Notes under the pieces: model-generated | What the model saw: the letters and a program-made list of their open reading frames with translations, nothing else | Told to the model about the DNA's origin: nothing | The model's database searches: none | Part shown: positions 10,830 to 21,999 of the stretch, one piece after another | Numbering within the stretch: position 1 is the stretch's first letter | How the letters are laid out: each line of letters starts with the position of its first letter | Translations under genes and position numbers: made by a program | Assembly (NCBI GenBank): GCA_013339895.1 | Contig: JABACO010000006.1 | Coordinates: forward strand, 7,859,250-7,923,249 | Direction of reading: 5' to 3' | Origin: Ephydatia muelleri | Taxonomy: Eukaryota > Porifera > Demospongiae > Spongillida > Spongillidae | Length of the DNA: 64,000 nucleotides

Positions 10830-11230
10830 ACACTAATAACATATCGGGTGCGTGATCCCGGGTCCGCAGTCGCACGTGATCCTAGCCGTATTTAAATGGT
10901 GTACGATCGCTGTTCTCGTGTGCGGACCGATAGGAAGCGGCTGTGGATGTGAATCACGTTTTGTCGTACGTGTTCGCACGCTGACATTTCGTATTTCGGC
11001 CGTCTACCTACACCGTACCAGGCTTATGAACCAACTCGTACAGGCATACTATACCATCCACGGTACCCAGCTACCGCCTCGCTTGCGTACACTACGTAGC
11101 GCATGCTTATGTGGCCAAGACATCTGTATAACTGTTGATAATATGAATGCATGTATTCATCTCCTTACCTCTGATCTGCAGCTACTCCAGTGTTAACCGA
11201 ATAGGCGGGAGTATAAATGTGGATTAAAAG
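10830..11230. other. CpG-rich stretch without assignable gene
   Basis: CpG density is clearly above the surroundings, with CGGGTGCGTGATCCCGGGT near 10845. A 114-codon plus-strand frame crosses it but shows no motif I recognise. It could be an unmethylated promoter or a CpG-rich mobile fragment. Confidence 0.3.
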
Positions 11231-11289
11231 ATTATTTTATATTATTGTTGAGTAAAAAGTAATGAAATAAAGGATTGTTATGATAAATA

Positions 11290-12600
11290 GCAACGTATGC
11301 ATGGGATCATTTCCACATTATAAAATTTACAGTACGCGCAATTGAAATGTAAATGTATGACTAATTAAAAATTCACAACTCCGTAACGGATACTCCGATT
11401 CTCAGTACGTAAGAAGCAAGGTGTACAGGAGATTTTAAACTAATATAAAAAAGGGTACCATCAAAAAGCTGACTGCGTCTTTATGTGCCTCATGCTGATA
11501 TGACCTGTATAGTCTGAAACTTGTTCCTTAGCAATACAAACAAGATTGAATCATGTAGCTTGCCCTACTTACTACAGGTGTAGCGAATAGGAGAGTTTCA
11601 TATGAGCTCATATAGCTGTTACAAAGGGCTTACTAGTGGGCACAGAGTTCACTGACATGACAAGTTTTTTTTATACATGCATTTTGGTAGTGCTCTATTT
11701 ACACAGCATCATATCTCCTGCTTTACACAATAAAAGTCACATGATGTTCTGCCTTAGGGTGTGCATTAATGGGGACATGTAAACTGCATTATGAATGGCG
11801 TCAAAGAGTACAGGAAGGGATCTTGGCCCAGGCTAAAGATAAACCCTGTTTCATGCAGTTTACAGTGTACATGTGGGTGCCAATATGGGACAATACAAAT
11901 AAATGTTTGTGCTGTAATTAGGTTAGATATTTAGATATTACTACAACTGCTATTCATTTCATTCAACGCATCTTGTAATTAAACAATATCCTCACAACCT
12001 AACTGTTTCGTAATATTCAAGAAACCTGCAAACGAATGGAATGTTCTGTTCATAAATACTCCCCTAGATCAGTGCAGCCTGGATCAGTACAAGCACACTT
12101 CTAGTATCGTCAGCTTTGTTGATATCTGAAAAAGCATGGCTGTTTCACCTATCTACACCATAGTTGAGAAACTAATTTGTCACGTGCGCGATCAACAAAA
12201 TTACTTATTTCTAAACAAATGCAGTGTACATATATAGCCAGGACCTTTGTTGGTGAACTTAAGCATGTATATGTGTTGCTTACAACGAACATGTGGTCTT
12301 GAGTTTGCTATCCAGGTACTACATTACCTACAACACCGTGTCATTTGAAATATTTGGGATCGTTTCCACGAATTGGACCTAATGCGTGTTTTTTCATAAT
12401 TTCAAACTTTGCAATATTCTAGAAGTGTGAAATTTCCTCAACACATCTTCTTACGCACTGAGAATCGGAGTATCTGTCATGAAGTTGTAAGGCTCTGAAT
12501 TTTAATTAGCCATACGCACATTTCATTTCTGTTGCATGCACGTACTGGAAATTTTTTAATGTATGCGCTAGTCTCTTTTCGTGAAAATGATTCCATTATT
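11290..12600. mobile_element. 1.3-kb TIR element with internal dispersed repeat
   Basis: About 11297-11430 is inverted at about 12370-12595. Both arms share GGCTAATTAAAA-type and GATACTCCGATTCTCAGT blocks. The interior (about 11625-12020) is about 80% identical, in direct orientation, to 33530-33955. No transposase frame is seen, so it is non-autonomous. Target duplication not determined. Confidence 0.6.
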
Positions 12601-12762
12601 TCTTACCAGCCTGGACCAGGTGTCCATTTATGCCCATTGCATGGCTGAGAAATATTCTGAGCTCTCCTTACAGAGAAATTCACCCTTTACAAAACCATTT
12701 CACTAAACCATACATGTATAATCAGACAAGGCAGAACAGAGAACAAAAAATGAAATATAGTT

Positions 12763-12829
12763 ATAGGTAAGTGTGACATGGGGGACAGTATAGGTAAGTG
12801 TGGAATAGGGGACAGTATAGGTAAGTGGG
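12763..12829 (-). repeat. 27-bp minisatellite, inverted short copy
   Basis: Two to three units of the reverse complement of the array at 13604-13903. Each contains ATAGGTAAGTG. Confidence 0.85.
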
Positions 12830-13603
12830 CTATTAACACATTGAAAATGCACCTAAGTACCAAAATGCTTGGAGGTAAATTATATATGTGTGTATAAGCA
12901 GCCGCGCGAAGACAGTCGAACGTAGCCACACCCTCGCGCGTATAGACAAACATACGCAAAGGTGTGACAGTTTGTTGCATTTTCTCAACATGGGATGGGA
13001 TCGATTGCTGCCCCCACCTCTCTCCATTGACTTAGCAGAGAGTGAAACACAACGTGCTGAGCAATTGAAGGTAGGAAAAAGTATTTGATAAAACACCATG
13101 TTAGGTCATTTGAAACGGGATAGCTAGTCGATTTTATTGTTTCATTAATTTGCTGAAAGCTTACTTCCCCACACTTGCATCTTTACTTTGTTAAACAACA
13201 TTTCTTAATCTTGCGTGGCACCTTAAAATGCACATTCTATAATGATGGTTGTGCCAACCATGTTTATTTGACAATATAACGTAAACCGCAGTTCATACAG
13301 TACTCAACGTCATCCGCGTGGTATGTGGGCATTCCTCATTTGCACTGTCCCAGCTTCGTATTGGCTACAGCTGGTCTGGTTACAGTTGGGGTGTTTTAGA
13401 GTGGGAGATTTTCAGGTACCATACTGATATGCAAGATCTACCAGTGCATTTCTATGTGGCGGAAGTACGTAGGATTTTTCAAGTTGAATGGTGTTAAAGG
13501 GAATGCAATAATTAACATTTAAAGCTAGTAGTTCGATTAGATCCATTGGCCCGCCAATGGATCTACAACGTTGTTCTCTCTGAATCCTAATGTTATGCAT
13601 TTA

Positions 13604-13903
13604 ATGGCAATCTGTCCCCCATGTCACACTTACCTATACTGTCCCCCATGTCCACACTTACCTATACTGTCCCCCATGTCACACTTACCTATACTGTCCC
13701 CCATGTCACACTTATCTATACTGTCCCCATGTCACACCTACCTATACTGTCCCCCATGTCCACACTTACCTATACTGTCCCCCATGTCACACTTACCTAT
13801 ACTGTCCCCCATGTCACACTTACCTATACTGTCCCCCATGTCCACACTTACCTATACTGTCCCCCATGTCACACTTACCTATACTGTCCCCCATGTCCAC
13901 ATG
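13604..13903 (+). repeat. 27-bp minisatellite, about 11 units
   Basis: Tandem units of ACACTTACCTATACTGTCCCCCATGTC type with 25-28 bp period variants. On the minus strand every unit carries TAGGTAAGTG, a near-perfect 5' splice-site consensus. The open frames spanning it are repeat artefacts. Confidence 0.95.
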
Positions 13904-14111
13904 AAGGGAAGGGAGTAAAGTTAAAGTTAATCAGGCGGACGCCAGACAAATTCCCAAGACGGTCAGTACGCAGCATTATCGAGAATAAGCATGTCAATAG
14001 GCGATCACATGATTTAAAACGTGCCACATTTTTTCTTTCATCGTGCAAATCACGAATCTGTTTTATATGAATAATCGGCATAGTCTGCCACAATTCCGTC
14101 ACAGTTATTGA

Positions 14112-14369
14112 ATAGATCGGCACAGCGCTAAGGTCCAACTAGGCTGTAGAGTGTGCGGAAGCCTTTTGGTGGCTAAAGAAAAGAGAAAGAGGCCATCATA
14201 TAAGTGTACAGAATTTTCTGAACCTGTCTTCAACATTGACATTGCCAATGATCTACCCGAGATGCACCCCCTATTGTTTTGTTATTTGTGCAAAAGGGGT
14301 GGACAAATTTACAACTCCACAAATATCTACCAATGGGAGGCACATACTGATGAAGAATGTATGGTATGA
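14112..14369 (+). pseudogene. RAG1-like N-terminal zinc domain fragment
   Basis: An open frame reads KVQLGCRVCGSLLVAKEKRK then YKCTEFSEPVFNIDIANDLP, HPLLFCYLCKRG and QWEAHTDEECMV before a stop at 14367-14369. The spacing C-x2-C, a lone C, HP-x3-FC-x2-C and W-x2-H-x5-C matches the zinc-binding N-terminal region of RAG1 and RAG1-like proteins of invertebrates. A GTATGA donor overlaps the end, so it may be one exon. A preceding in-frame TGA at 14109-14111 limits the frame. No catalytic core was found nearby. Could be a transposon-derived fragment. Confidence 0.45.
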
Positions 14370-14732
14370 TAAAAGCTTATGCATACAGGTATGTGCATTT
14401 GAAGTGGACTATGTTCACACAGATCTGTCAACCAAAGAGAGGTGACAAGCATACACAAGCACATCCTAGAGGTCGCCCAAACAACAATTAACAGCATAAC
14501 TGTCTGCATTAAAGAGATTGTACTACCACATCGCTCGCCAAATGTGATATCCCACTGGCCAACACTAATAATCCAGCAATTCTGGACCACCTACAGTGTC
14601 TGGTCTGCTTAGATATCCTCTGGAACTTTCATGTAGGACACTTGTGTGTACCACCTGCACAGTAAAGTGATTCACAGCATTTAACAACAGTGGTATGATG
14701 TTCCCCCGCTGTGCTCAGTCGAACCTTTTCTC
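14370..14732. other. Unassigned intergenic sequence
   Basis: Only short frames with no recognised motif. I see nothing else here. Confidence 0.5.
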
Positions 14733-14875
14733 GGTGCCCAGACCTTATATCACAGCACCAGATGTATTACATCACTGGTACGTGAAAATAAGGTCTGGGA
14801 TAGAAGTCAAATTAAGTCCAGCTGTACCATGTAGTGGAGCAACAACTAAGCCATGTGATATAAGGTCTGGGCACC
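14733..14875. mobile_element. 143-bp MITE
   Basis: Perfect 21-bp terminal inverted repeats (GGTGCCCAGACC at the start, GGTCTGGGCACC at the end). The internal GATGTATTACATCACTGGTA resembles the core of the element at 773-2562, and a CAGACCCGTGTCACAGCAGC relative lies near 42342. It is therefore a small member of the same broad TIR family. Target duplication not resolved. Confidence 0.8.
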
Positions 14876-14998
14876 AAGACTATCTTTACACTGCTACTGT
14901 AGAGGACATCAAGGTCCACTATGTAGCCTGCACAAGAGAATTAGATTACCCTAGCCATGAGTGCAATGTGCTGCACCTACCAGATGCATGAGCTAATG

Positions 14999-16390
14999 GA
15001 GAAATGAACGGTCACGAAAGTTGCGGTTTGTACATTTTTGGATTTCATTCCGCGGTACATTCCATAGAAATGTATGGCGTTTTTACAAACTTGATTATTA
15101 TTAAATTAAATAACGGACCTGAAACTTTTGCTAACCACTAATACTACTCTAAATGATGTTCAAATGTAGGCAATTTCAAATTTTGTATCTCATACCGTCC
15201 AAAATTCTGGGACCATTTCTGAAAATATGATATTCCATAGACTTGTACACAAAATGGAAAAAAAAAAATCATGCTAATTAAGATATTCCATTAGTTATAA
15301 CTAATGAACAGAGGGGGTTAGAACTTTTGCCACCCTCTAAAACTATTCTAAAACTATCCAAATAATATAATATATGAAAAAAAGTGAATGTTGTGAAGAA
15401 TTTGGGGACCATTTAAAAAAATAGTAAACCAGTTTTGGTGCAATAAGGCGCAATTTTTAAATGGCGTTTCTATGGGTTGCCATAGATATTTAGTGAACGT
15501 GAGACTTCTAACTTGGACACGCCCATCTAGGGCAATTCTGCGAGGGTGGAGTCGAGGCAGGGGCGAGGTGGGCCAGGGGGCGGGGTAGACAGGCGGAAAT
15601 GAGCGTATAAACATTAACTACATCGTCTACATGGAAAACTAAAAGCTTCGAGTCTGTGTTTTCTACACAGAGTAGACTGATCGTTGTCCTAATGATATTG
15701 CAGGCTGCATATACCTCGACCGGCTGCTCAGATATCTACGTACTAGTTACAGTACAGGGAGAAGTCCACCATTATTGAGGGATGGTCAACAGTATAGGGA
15801 GAAGGCCATATCTCATCCTTCACTGCATCGAAGATATGCCTGTTCTGCACATAGGGCCGAACACTACTAGAGATAATATATAAAGGGATTGGAAACGAGC
15901 CCACTTTTCAAGCATTAGAGTGTGCCATCCGCACTCGAACCCACAACCAACAAATGTATGCGTGTACACAAATAGGTCAATTATCATTATAGGATGGCGA
16001 TGAGTAGCTAATTGCGTTGTAACCCGCTGTAGACTGCAAAATGGGCTAGCAAGTTAACAACAATAAAACCATCACCTTTGACACAATACAAGCCGTAACG
16101 TAGTCGCGCGCTAGATATAAAAATATTCGGATGCTAAAATATGAACCAAGAGCTACAAGACAGCGTCAGATTTAGCGATCTAGCTTACACGATAAAGGCT
16201 ACACTGTCCCACAAAATTACCATATCCAACGTTCTGTTGGAGCGGTTCTGAGCACTGCCGTTACAAACAAACAACACCACACTACAATTTAATCATCTTG
16301 CACGTTATAGCGCCATTTTCAAACAGAAAAGACCATCGATTCGTAAGATACTGTCCCACAAAAAACGGCGCTCCGGCAATTTTGGCAAAA
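14999..16390. other. Unassigned intergenic sequence
   Basis: AT-rich with A-tracts. The short frames have no motif and no splice-consistent coding pattern was found. Confidence 0.5.
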
Positions 16391-16600
16391 AAGCTCGAAA
16401 CTGTGCAACAGAACACTCACGGCCCTTCAAAAAAGAGCAACACGTAGTGCATGTGATGGCGAACTTGTACAATCAAATTAATAAGTCTTCTCCAAACCAG
16501 CGAGTTTTTCTACGCAGGTGCGATTCACAGCAGGTCGGATGGCACGCGAAAAATTGCGAATCTCTATGGCTCACGTGACGCGTTGCCAAATTGAATCCCT
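16390..16600. repeat. Dispersed repeat shared with about 59620-59800
   Basis: Shares TCTCTATGGCTCACGTGACG plus CGCTTGCC-like flanks, an AACCAGCGA block, CTACGCAGGTGCGATTC and an AACACGTAGTG block with the second site, same orientation. Both contain the E-box CACGTG. Could be a repeated promoter or a mobile-element end. Confidence 0.55.
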
Positions 16601-16721
16601 TAATATATTATCTCTGACACTACCCACTGCCGCACATACCCTACGCTACTATATTCACATAGTATACTCACCAAAACACCTGCGTCTCAGAAGATGTAAT
16701 CATGAAGAGGCCCCTATGTAG

Positions 16722-18140
16722 TTCGATCCGTTTATTGCCCTGCATGCATCATTGTGCCTAATTGATGCGCTCCACATCTCGCATAGCCGATAAGTTAATT
16801 TTAATCTGTGTATCGATATGATTATAATTGTAATTCAAACTGTTTTTGAGTTATCTAACAGTAACAGCCATTAACGCTTATAACCTGTCTAGCTAGCAAG
16901 CCGACAAAATCCAAGATGACGCAAGGTATTACGTAATGACACTTCGTTTATGAATAAAATTTGCGCGGTAGAAATTAATTTTTTGTCTTGAATTTAGTTT
17001 ACGAATGGTTCATGGTATAATTTTATAAAGCACAGATGCACAATCAGTCCGATTTATCGTTAATTATAAACGTGTTGAAAATTCAATCTGAAAAAAAAAA
17101 CGCAAGATGACCGTCTATGTATGGGCCATTTCTCCATATGGATAGTGTCTCATGCAGGTTATGACCATGGTGGCTGGCACTAAAACGTTTTCAATCCTTA
17201 CAGTTAAGTATAGACATCACATTGTCCCCTTATTGGTTTGCTAACAGATGAACATTCTTGCTATTCATACAGGTAACACAGGACGTATGCCTACACACAT
17301 GGCCAGTTCAAGCACACTAAAAAGGAGACACAGAGAGTTATGAAGTGTTGAGATAACTTGTTGGCAAGAGGAAACCTTCTGTTCTGCTCATAAATGAGGC
17401 TGAATACCTTAAAAAGTGACATTACTGAACAGGAAAGCACCCTTGAAACCTGTGTGAAATAGATAAAAATCAAATGTGAGTTTCAATACCTCGCAGAAGG
17501 CCTACCAGGCTATGCAAGACAAGGTGCAATGCCTGCTGTGCATAGTTAAGGAGCACAACATATCAATTGCTCCACAAAACGTGGAAGCGAAACCTCCAGT
17601 AAAACTTATTATATATTGTTCCATAACTACAAGTCTTTACCTGTATATAGGCAATACACACATTCAACTTTAAACGTATCAACAACCGTGGAGAAAAAAG
17701 TGGCAGTAGCTTTATATCATACGCTGTACAGTATACCTTCTGTCTCGTTTGGTTTTCCGCTTTCTGTTTGGTCATAGAATTTGTCCTATGGGAGAATAAG
17801 TGTTTCAAAGTGGAGATGTCCGTGAAAAGTCGGTCGTTTTTCGCGAGCTGTATACCGTGTAGTGGAGCTACAACTAACCCATGTGATTTGGGCCATAAAT
17901 AGAACAATAGCTGTTCATTCATTGTATGGCTTTTAAATGGTGACAGAACCTATCGTGATTACAAGTAGTCTCTTGTTTCAAAAGTCGGTGGTTGTCAAGG
18001 CTCGTTGCTAGGTCATTACGTTATCATTCAATATTTCGGGGTACGAGGCTACTGTCCATGGTTTGAATGGCCGCAAACAGCTATGACTAGATACTAATAG
18101 TAATTATATGCCCCACATGCCCTGGTACATCGACAGAGGT
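16722..18140. other. Unassigned intergenic sequence
   Basis: No recognisable gene. Near 17855-17900 a GTAGTGGAGCTACAACTAAC block echoes the interior of the MITE at 14733-14875. Confidence 0.45.
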
Positions 18141-18320
18141 GCCAGGCCTGACACCGGCTAACAGGCGAAAGGTCCGATCTGATATGCCCGGTAAGACCTC
18201 CGGCAAGTCAGACTGGCTGCATAGAATTTGGCAACCCTGCCAGCACATGCGATTCTATCAGATTATATCCTTTGCTGTGGTGACATACAGTTTACACTGA
18301 ATCGCTATATTTAACATATA

Positions 18321-18424
<104 letters not shown>

Positions 18425-18517
18425 TCTAGATAAATGCATGAAGATGCTGACATGTAGTGTGGAAGATAATAATGAGGTCATCAACTATCAAACGTTCAGC
18501 AGTTATCAACGCAAATA

Positions 18518-18865
18518 TTATACACCCCAGTGCTCATGAATACAATATAATTGTTCTGCACCTCTAATCCAGTTTCCATGCCAGCCATTACTAAAATCAT
18601 GTACACATGTAATAAGATGAACTGTAGAGCTTGAGCTGTAGTTATCGGAGTAAGAGCAGTAGCTATGGAAGGAGTATGGGCAATATTGGCAGTAGTAGCG
18701 GTAGGAGTAGTTGTTGAAATTGGATGAAATAATCAAAGCAAAAGGTGTGACTATGGTAATGATTGCCACAATGTGAAAGAGTACAGCTATGATGTTGAGA
18801 GCCAGCACAATGTTGGCCTTTGTGTTGGCTGCAGCTGCATTTCCTGCAGCATCATCGTTCTTGGC
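18518..18865 (-). CDS. CD225 copy 2, distal alternative terminal exon (4')
   Basis: The acceptor CCATGTAG on the minus strand precedes AKNDDAAGNAAAANTKANIV in phase 0, so it can join exon 3 (27030-26851) just as exon 4 can. TM2 (ALNIIAVLFHIVAIITIVTP) is intact. The Tyr/Cys tail is shorter. A one-base change of frame relative to copy 1 removes the usual stop, so the frame runs on through former 3' UTR to HEHWGV-stop at 18518. It is either an alternative last exon giving a longer C terminus (about 255 residues in all) or a decaying duplicate. Its 3' flank is the closest match to copy 1. Confidence 0.6.
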   Translation of the reverse strand, partial: AKNDDAAGNAAAANTKANIVLALNIIAVLFHIVAIITIVTPFALIISSNFNNYSYRYYCQYCPYSFHSYCSYSDNYSSSSTVHLITCVHDFSNGWHGNWIRGAEQLYCIHEHWGV

Positions 18866-18872
18866 CTACATG

Positions 18873-18968
18873 GAGAGGGCGGGAGGGAGAGAGGAAGGGA
18901 GGATGGAAGGGGAGCGAGGGAGCGAGGGAGGGAGAGGGAGAGAAAGAGAGAGAGAGAGAAGAGAGAGA

Positions 18969-19025
<57 letters not shown>

Positions 19026-19031
19026 AGAGAG
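18873..19031. repeat. GGGA / GA simple repeat before exon 4'
   Basis: On the minus strand this is a pyrimidine-rich CT/CCCT tract running into the exon 4' acceptor. It is equivalent in place to the CCCT array before copy 1 exon 4. Confidence 0.9.
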
Positions 19032-19559
19032 AGTAAAGAGTGAGAGAGCAACACAATAAGGTTTAAACAGCGCATGCATATATAAATTCCAAAAAATAGT
19101 TTCTTACAAACAAACCAAGTCTCTTCATTTGGGATTCAATGCAAAAGCAAGAAAAAAAAAAAAAAAACTCACTGATAAATAAATTTACAATAGATAAATA
19201 TGTCTTATACATTCGTAATTAGCTTGTGGCTGCCATGTTATGTTCCTGCCCCTAGGAATTGTTTTTTGTAGAGAATTTAATGATATTTAGCCCTAGGAAT
19301 TGTTGGTACATGCACTGTAGTAACGAATTCAACGATGTTTAGATCAATTGCAGCAATAAACTGTGGGGAAGGTTTTTATGGAGTTATTGACCTTAATGGC
19401 TTCTGTAAGGTCTCTATAGAAATTGTGCTGGTATCATTTATGATACAATGTATTACAGCACAATGTGTGAGTGTGTGAGTGCTTTTGTGCGTGTTTGTGT
19501 CTGTGTGAGTGTGTCTGTGAGAGTGCATTTCTGTGCATCTGTGTAGTGTGTGAGAGTGC

Positions 19560-20570
19560 TTTTGTGTGTTTACCTGTGGTACCCTGTGCATGTGTGCATT
19601 AACCTGTATGTGGTAAAAATCGGTGTGTCTGTGCATGTGTTTCTGTGTGTGTCTGTGCTTGTATGTCTCTGTGTGTCAGTTTGTGTGTATGTCTGTGTAT
19701 GTCTGTGTGTGAGTTTGTATGTGTGTCTATGTGTGTTGCCTTTGTGTATGTGTCTGTGTGTATCTGTGTTATCTTCATGCATGCATGTGTCAGTGTGTCT
19801 GTGTGTGTGCATTTGCATGCTTTCTGTATGTCTGTACCCTGTGCATGTGTATTAATCTGCGTGTGATATAAATCCACTCTACAATCCAAAGTCTTGACCA
19901 TTTCTCTATGCAATTCCCTAGTTTGACCGCACTCTACCGATCCATTGCCATGCACACTAGATGAGCGTCCATGTGTTTCTTTCTGTGTGTCTGCGTGTGT
20001 CTGTGTGTGTGCATTTGCATACTTTCTGTATTGCAGTGCACTAGTGTGATAAAACTCGACCCTAGTGTCCAAAGGTCATGACCATTGCTTTATGCAATAC
20101 CCTCCATTGCCTTGCACACTAGCTAGATGAGTGTCTATGTGTTTGTTTCTGTGATTCTTTTCTCTGTGAGTATGCATTACATGCTTTCTGTATGTGTTAA
20201 CATTACCTGTGTTACCCTGTGCATGTGTGTGATAATAATCCTCTCTACGATCCAAAGGTCTCAACCATTCCTCTGTGCAATTCCCTAGTTTGACCCCACT
20301 ATACTGATCCATTGCATGCACACTAGATGAGTACACACAGTACAGTGTATTTCTTTTGTGCTTCTTTCTGTGTTTCTTTCTCCGTATGTGTGTTTGTATG
20401 TGTGTCTGTATGTGTGTCTATGTGCATGTGTCTGTGTGCATTTCCATGCTTTCTGTATGTGTGTTACCCTGTGCATGTGTGTATTAACCTGATTAACCTG
20501 TGCGTGGTAAAAATCCACTCTACAATCCAAAGGTCTCGACCATTCCTCTGTGCAGTTCCCTGGTTTGTGG
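19560..20570. repeat. Tandem repeat, roughly 190-280 bp units
   Basis: Four copies of a unit containing CTCTACAATCCAAAGGTCTC, GCAATTCCCTAGTTTGACC, a GCACACTAGATGAG block and a GTGTCTGTGTG stretch. Starts are near 19880, 20065, 20238 and 20517. The long Cys/Val or His/Thr frames across it come from the GT-rich part and are not genes. Confidence 0.8.
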
Positions 20571-21694
20571 ACAGGTGTATGGGAAATACACCATCCCCAG
20601 TAATAGCATTAAGTTAAGACATCCAAACAAAGCGTATACCCAGCTAGCTAACTTTAAAGGCCTGTACAGTAAAGGATTTTGTACACTGAAACCAAATCAT
20701 CACACAATGAATTTCAATTACCTACAAAGAGTAGAACATCCCTGTACATGTATAAGACTAGTGGTGTCAAGTTATTTCTGCGCTATGCATGCGCATGTTC
20801 CGGCATGTTTAGATTGCTAATAACTGCTTGATTCAGACTCTTACTTGTGTACTTCGTAGATTTCCATAGCACCAGCACTCACTACAGTTGTAACGTAACA
20901 AAATACGCATCAGTTGACTTAGCCTCTACACAGATAAACCCTCTGGAATACGTCAATGTCTCGGGCATGGCGGGCGTACTTGGCCTCACTATTGTCCGTT
21001 ATCTTTTGTGTGTGTCTGGGCCATCTCGTGAGAAAAGGAGTGGTTCAAGTATTCAAATGACAAAGATACTTAGTGTGACGAGATGGGTTGTGCAGAAGAC
21101 AGAAGGAAGGAAATATAATGTGCCTCCCTCATATGTGATTATTCACACCTATGACCACACAGTGCCATAGGCATACGCGCCTGATGAACATGTCTCATCA
21201 TCATATAGATTAACAAGCAGAGATAGTGTGGAAGTCATGGAAGCTGAAAGTATTCATAGACAGTATGCTCAGATAAGCTTCTAGTTCAGATACTGCAGCA
21301 AATTTTTTTTCTCCATAGTGGAATGCAGAGAATGATGCAGTAGCTACAGAATAATTACACGCACACATTTGCACAAAGAAAGTTGGTACGATATATGATT
21401 GCAAGAGAATAAGGAAACAACTATGAACGAGAATGAAAGGGGAAAAGATGACATAGACCTTTCCTTCACACATTACCATCTATGCATAATTCGGTAAATA
21501 AACAAGTGGCCATTTATGATCATGCCCATCAAACAATCAATGTTACATTCAATACAGGAACATACACTCCTGTAAAAGTGAGCTAGTGCTGGATGCAAAA
21601 CACACACCTTTAATTTCAAATCCTGTGCCTGTTAGTACAAAAGCCATAATCAGTTCACTGTGCAGATAGATATTTCATTCCACCTGCAGCTCTA
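20571..21694. other. Unassigned sequence 3' of CD225 exon 4
   Basis: No recognised gene. A GAAAGTTGGT...AGGAAACAA block near 21375-21425 is shared with 10725-10790 downstream of copy 1. Confidence 0.4.
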
Positions 21695-21985
21695 TCATGA
21701 ACACGAGTAGTAGCTGTATGTATAATAACTGTAGCTTGAGCTGTAGCCATAGGAGTAAAAGCAGTAGTAATAGGAGAGGTATGAGCAATATTTGCAGTAG
21801 TAGGTATAGGAGTAGTTGTAGTTGTAGTAGTCATTCGAATTGGATGAAATAATCACAGCAATAGGTGTGACTATGGCAATGATTGCCACAATGTGAAAGA
21901 GCACAGCTATGATGTTGAGAGCCAGTGCAATGTTGCCCTTCGTTTTGGCAGCAGCTGCATTTCCTGCAGCATCATCGTTCTTGGC
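21695..21985 (-). CDS. CD225/dispanin copy 2, exon 4
   Basis: Acceptor CTACCCTAG on the minus strand, then AKNDDAAGNAAAAKTKGNIA in phase 0 with exon 3. It gives TM2 (ALNIIAVLFHIVAIIAIVTP) and a tail of YYNYNYSYTYYCKYCSYLSY type, ending YYSCS-stop. 291 bp including the stop, 96 residues. With exons 1-3 the predicted protein is about 236 residues, typical for a proline-rich dispanin. The tail is unusual: about half Tyr, with regular Cys and Ser. Confidence 0.8.
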   Translation of the reverse strand, partial: AKNDDAAGNAAAAKTKGNIALALNIIAVLFHIVAIIAIVTPIAVIISSNSNDYYNYNYSYTYYCKYCSYLSYYYCFYSYGYSSSYSYYTYSYYSCS

Positions 21986-21999
21986 CTAGGGTAGGGTGG

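Noticed and set aside
10852-11196. 114-codon frame in CpG-rich DNA
   Set aside because: No motif, no splice context and no second copy. Kept only as a compositional note.
12888-13088. Possible exon MGWDRLLPPPLSIDLAESET ending at a GTAGGA site
   Set aside because: Plausible start and donor, but no partner exon and no recognisable family. Not strong enough to list.
19550-20072. Cys/Val- and His/Thr-rich frames, looking like a metal-binding protein
   Set aside because: They follow from GTGT-rich tandem repeats and appear on both strands.
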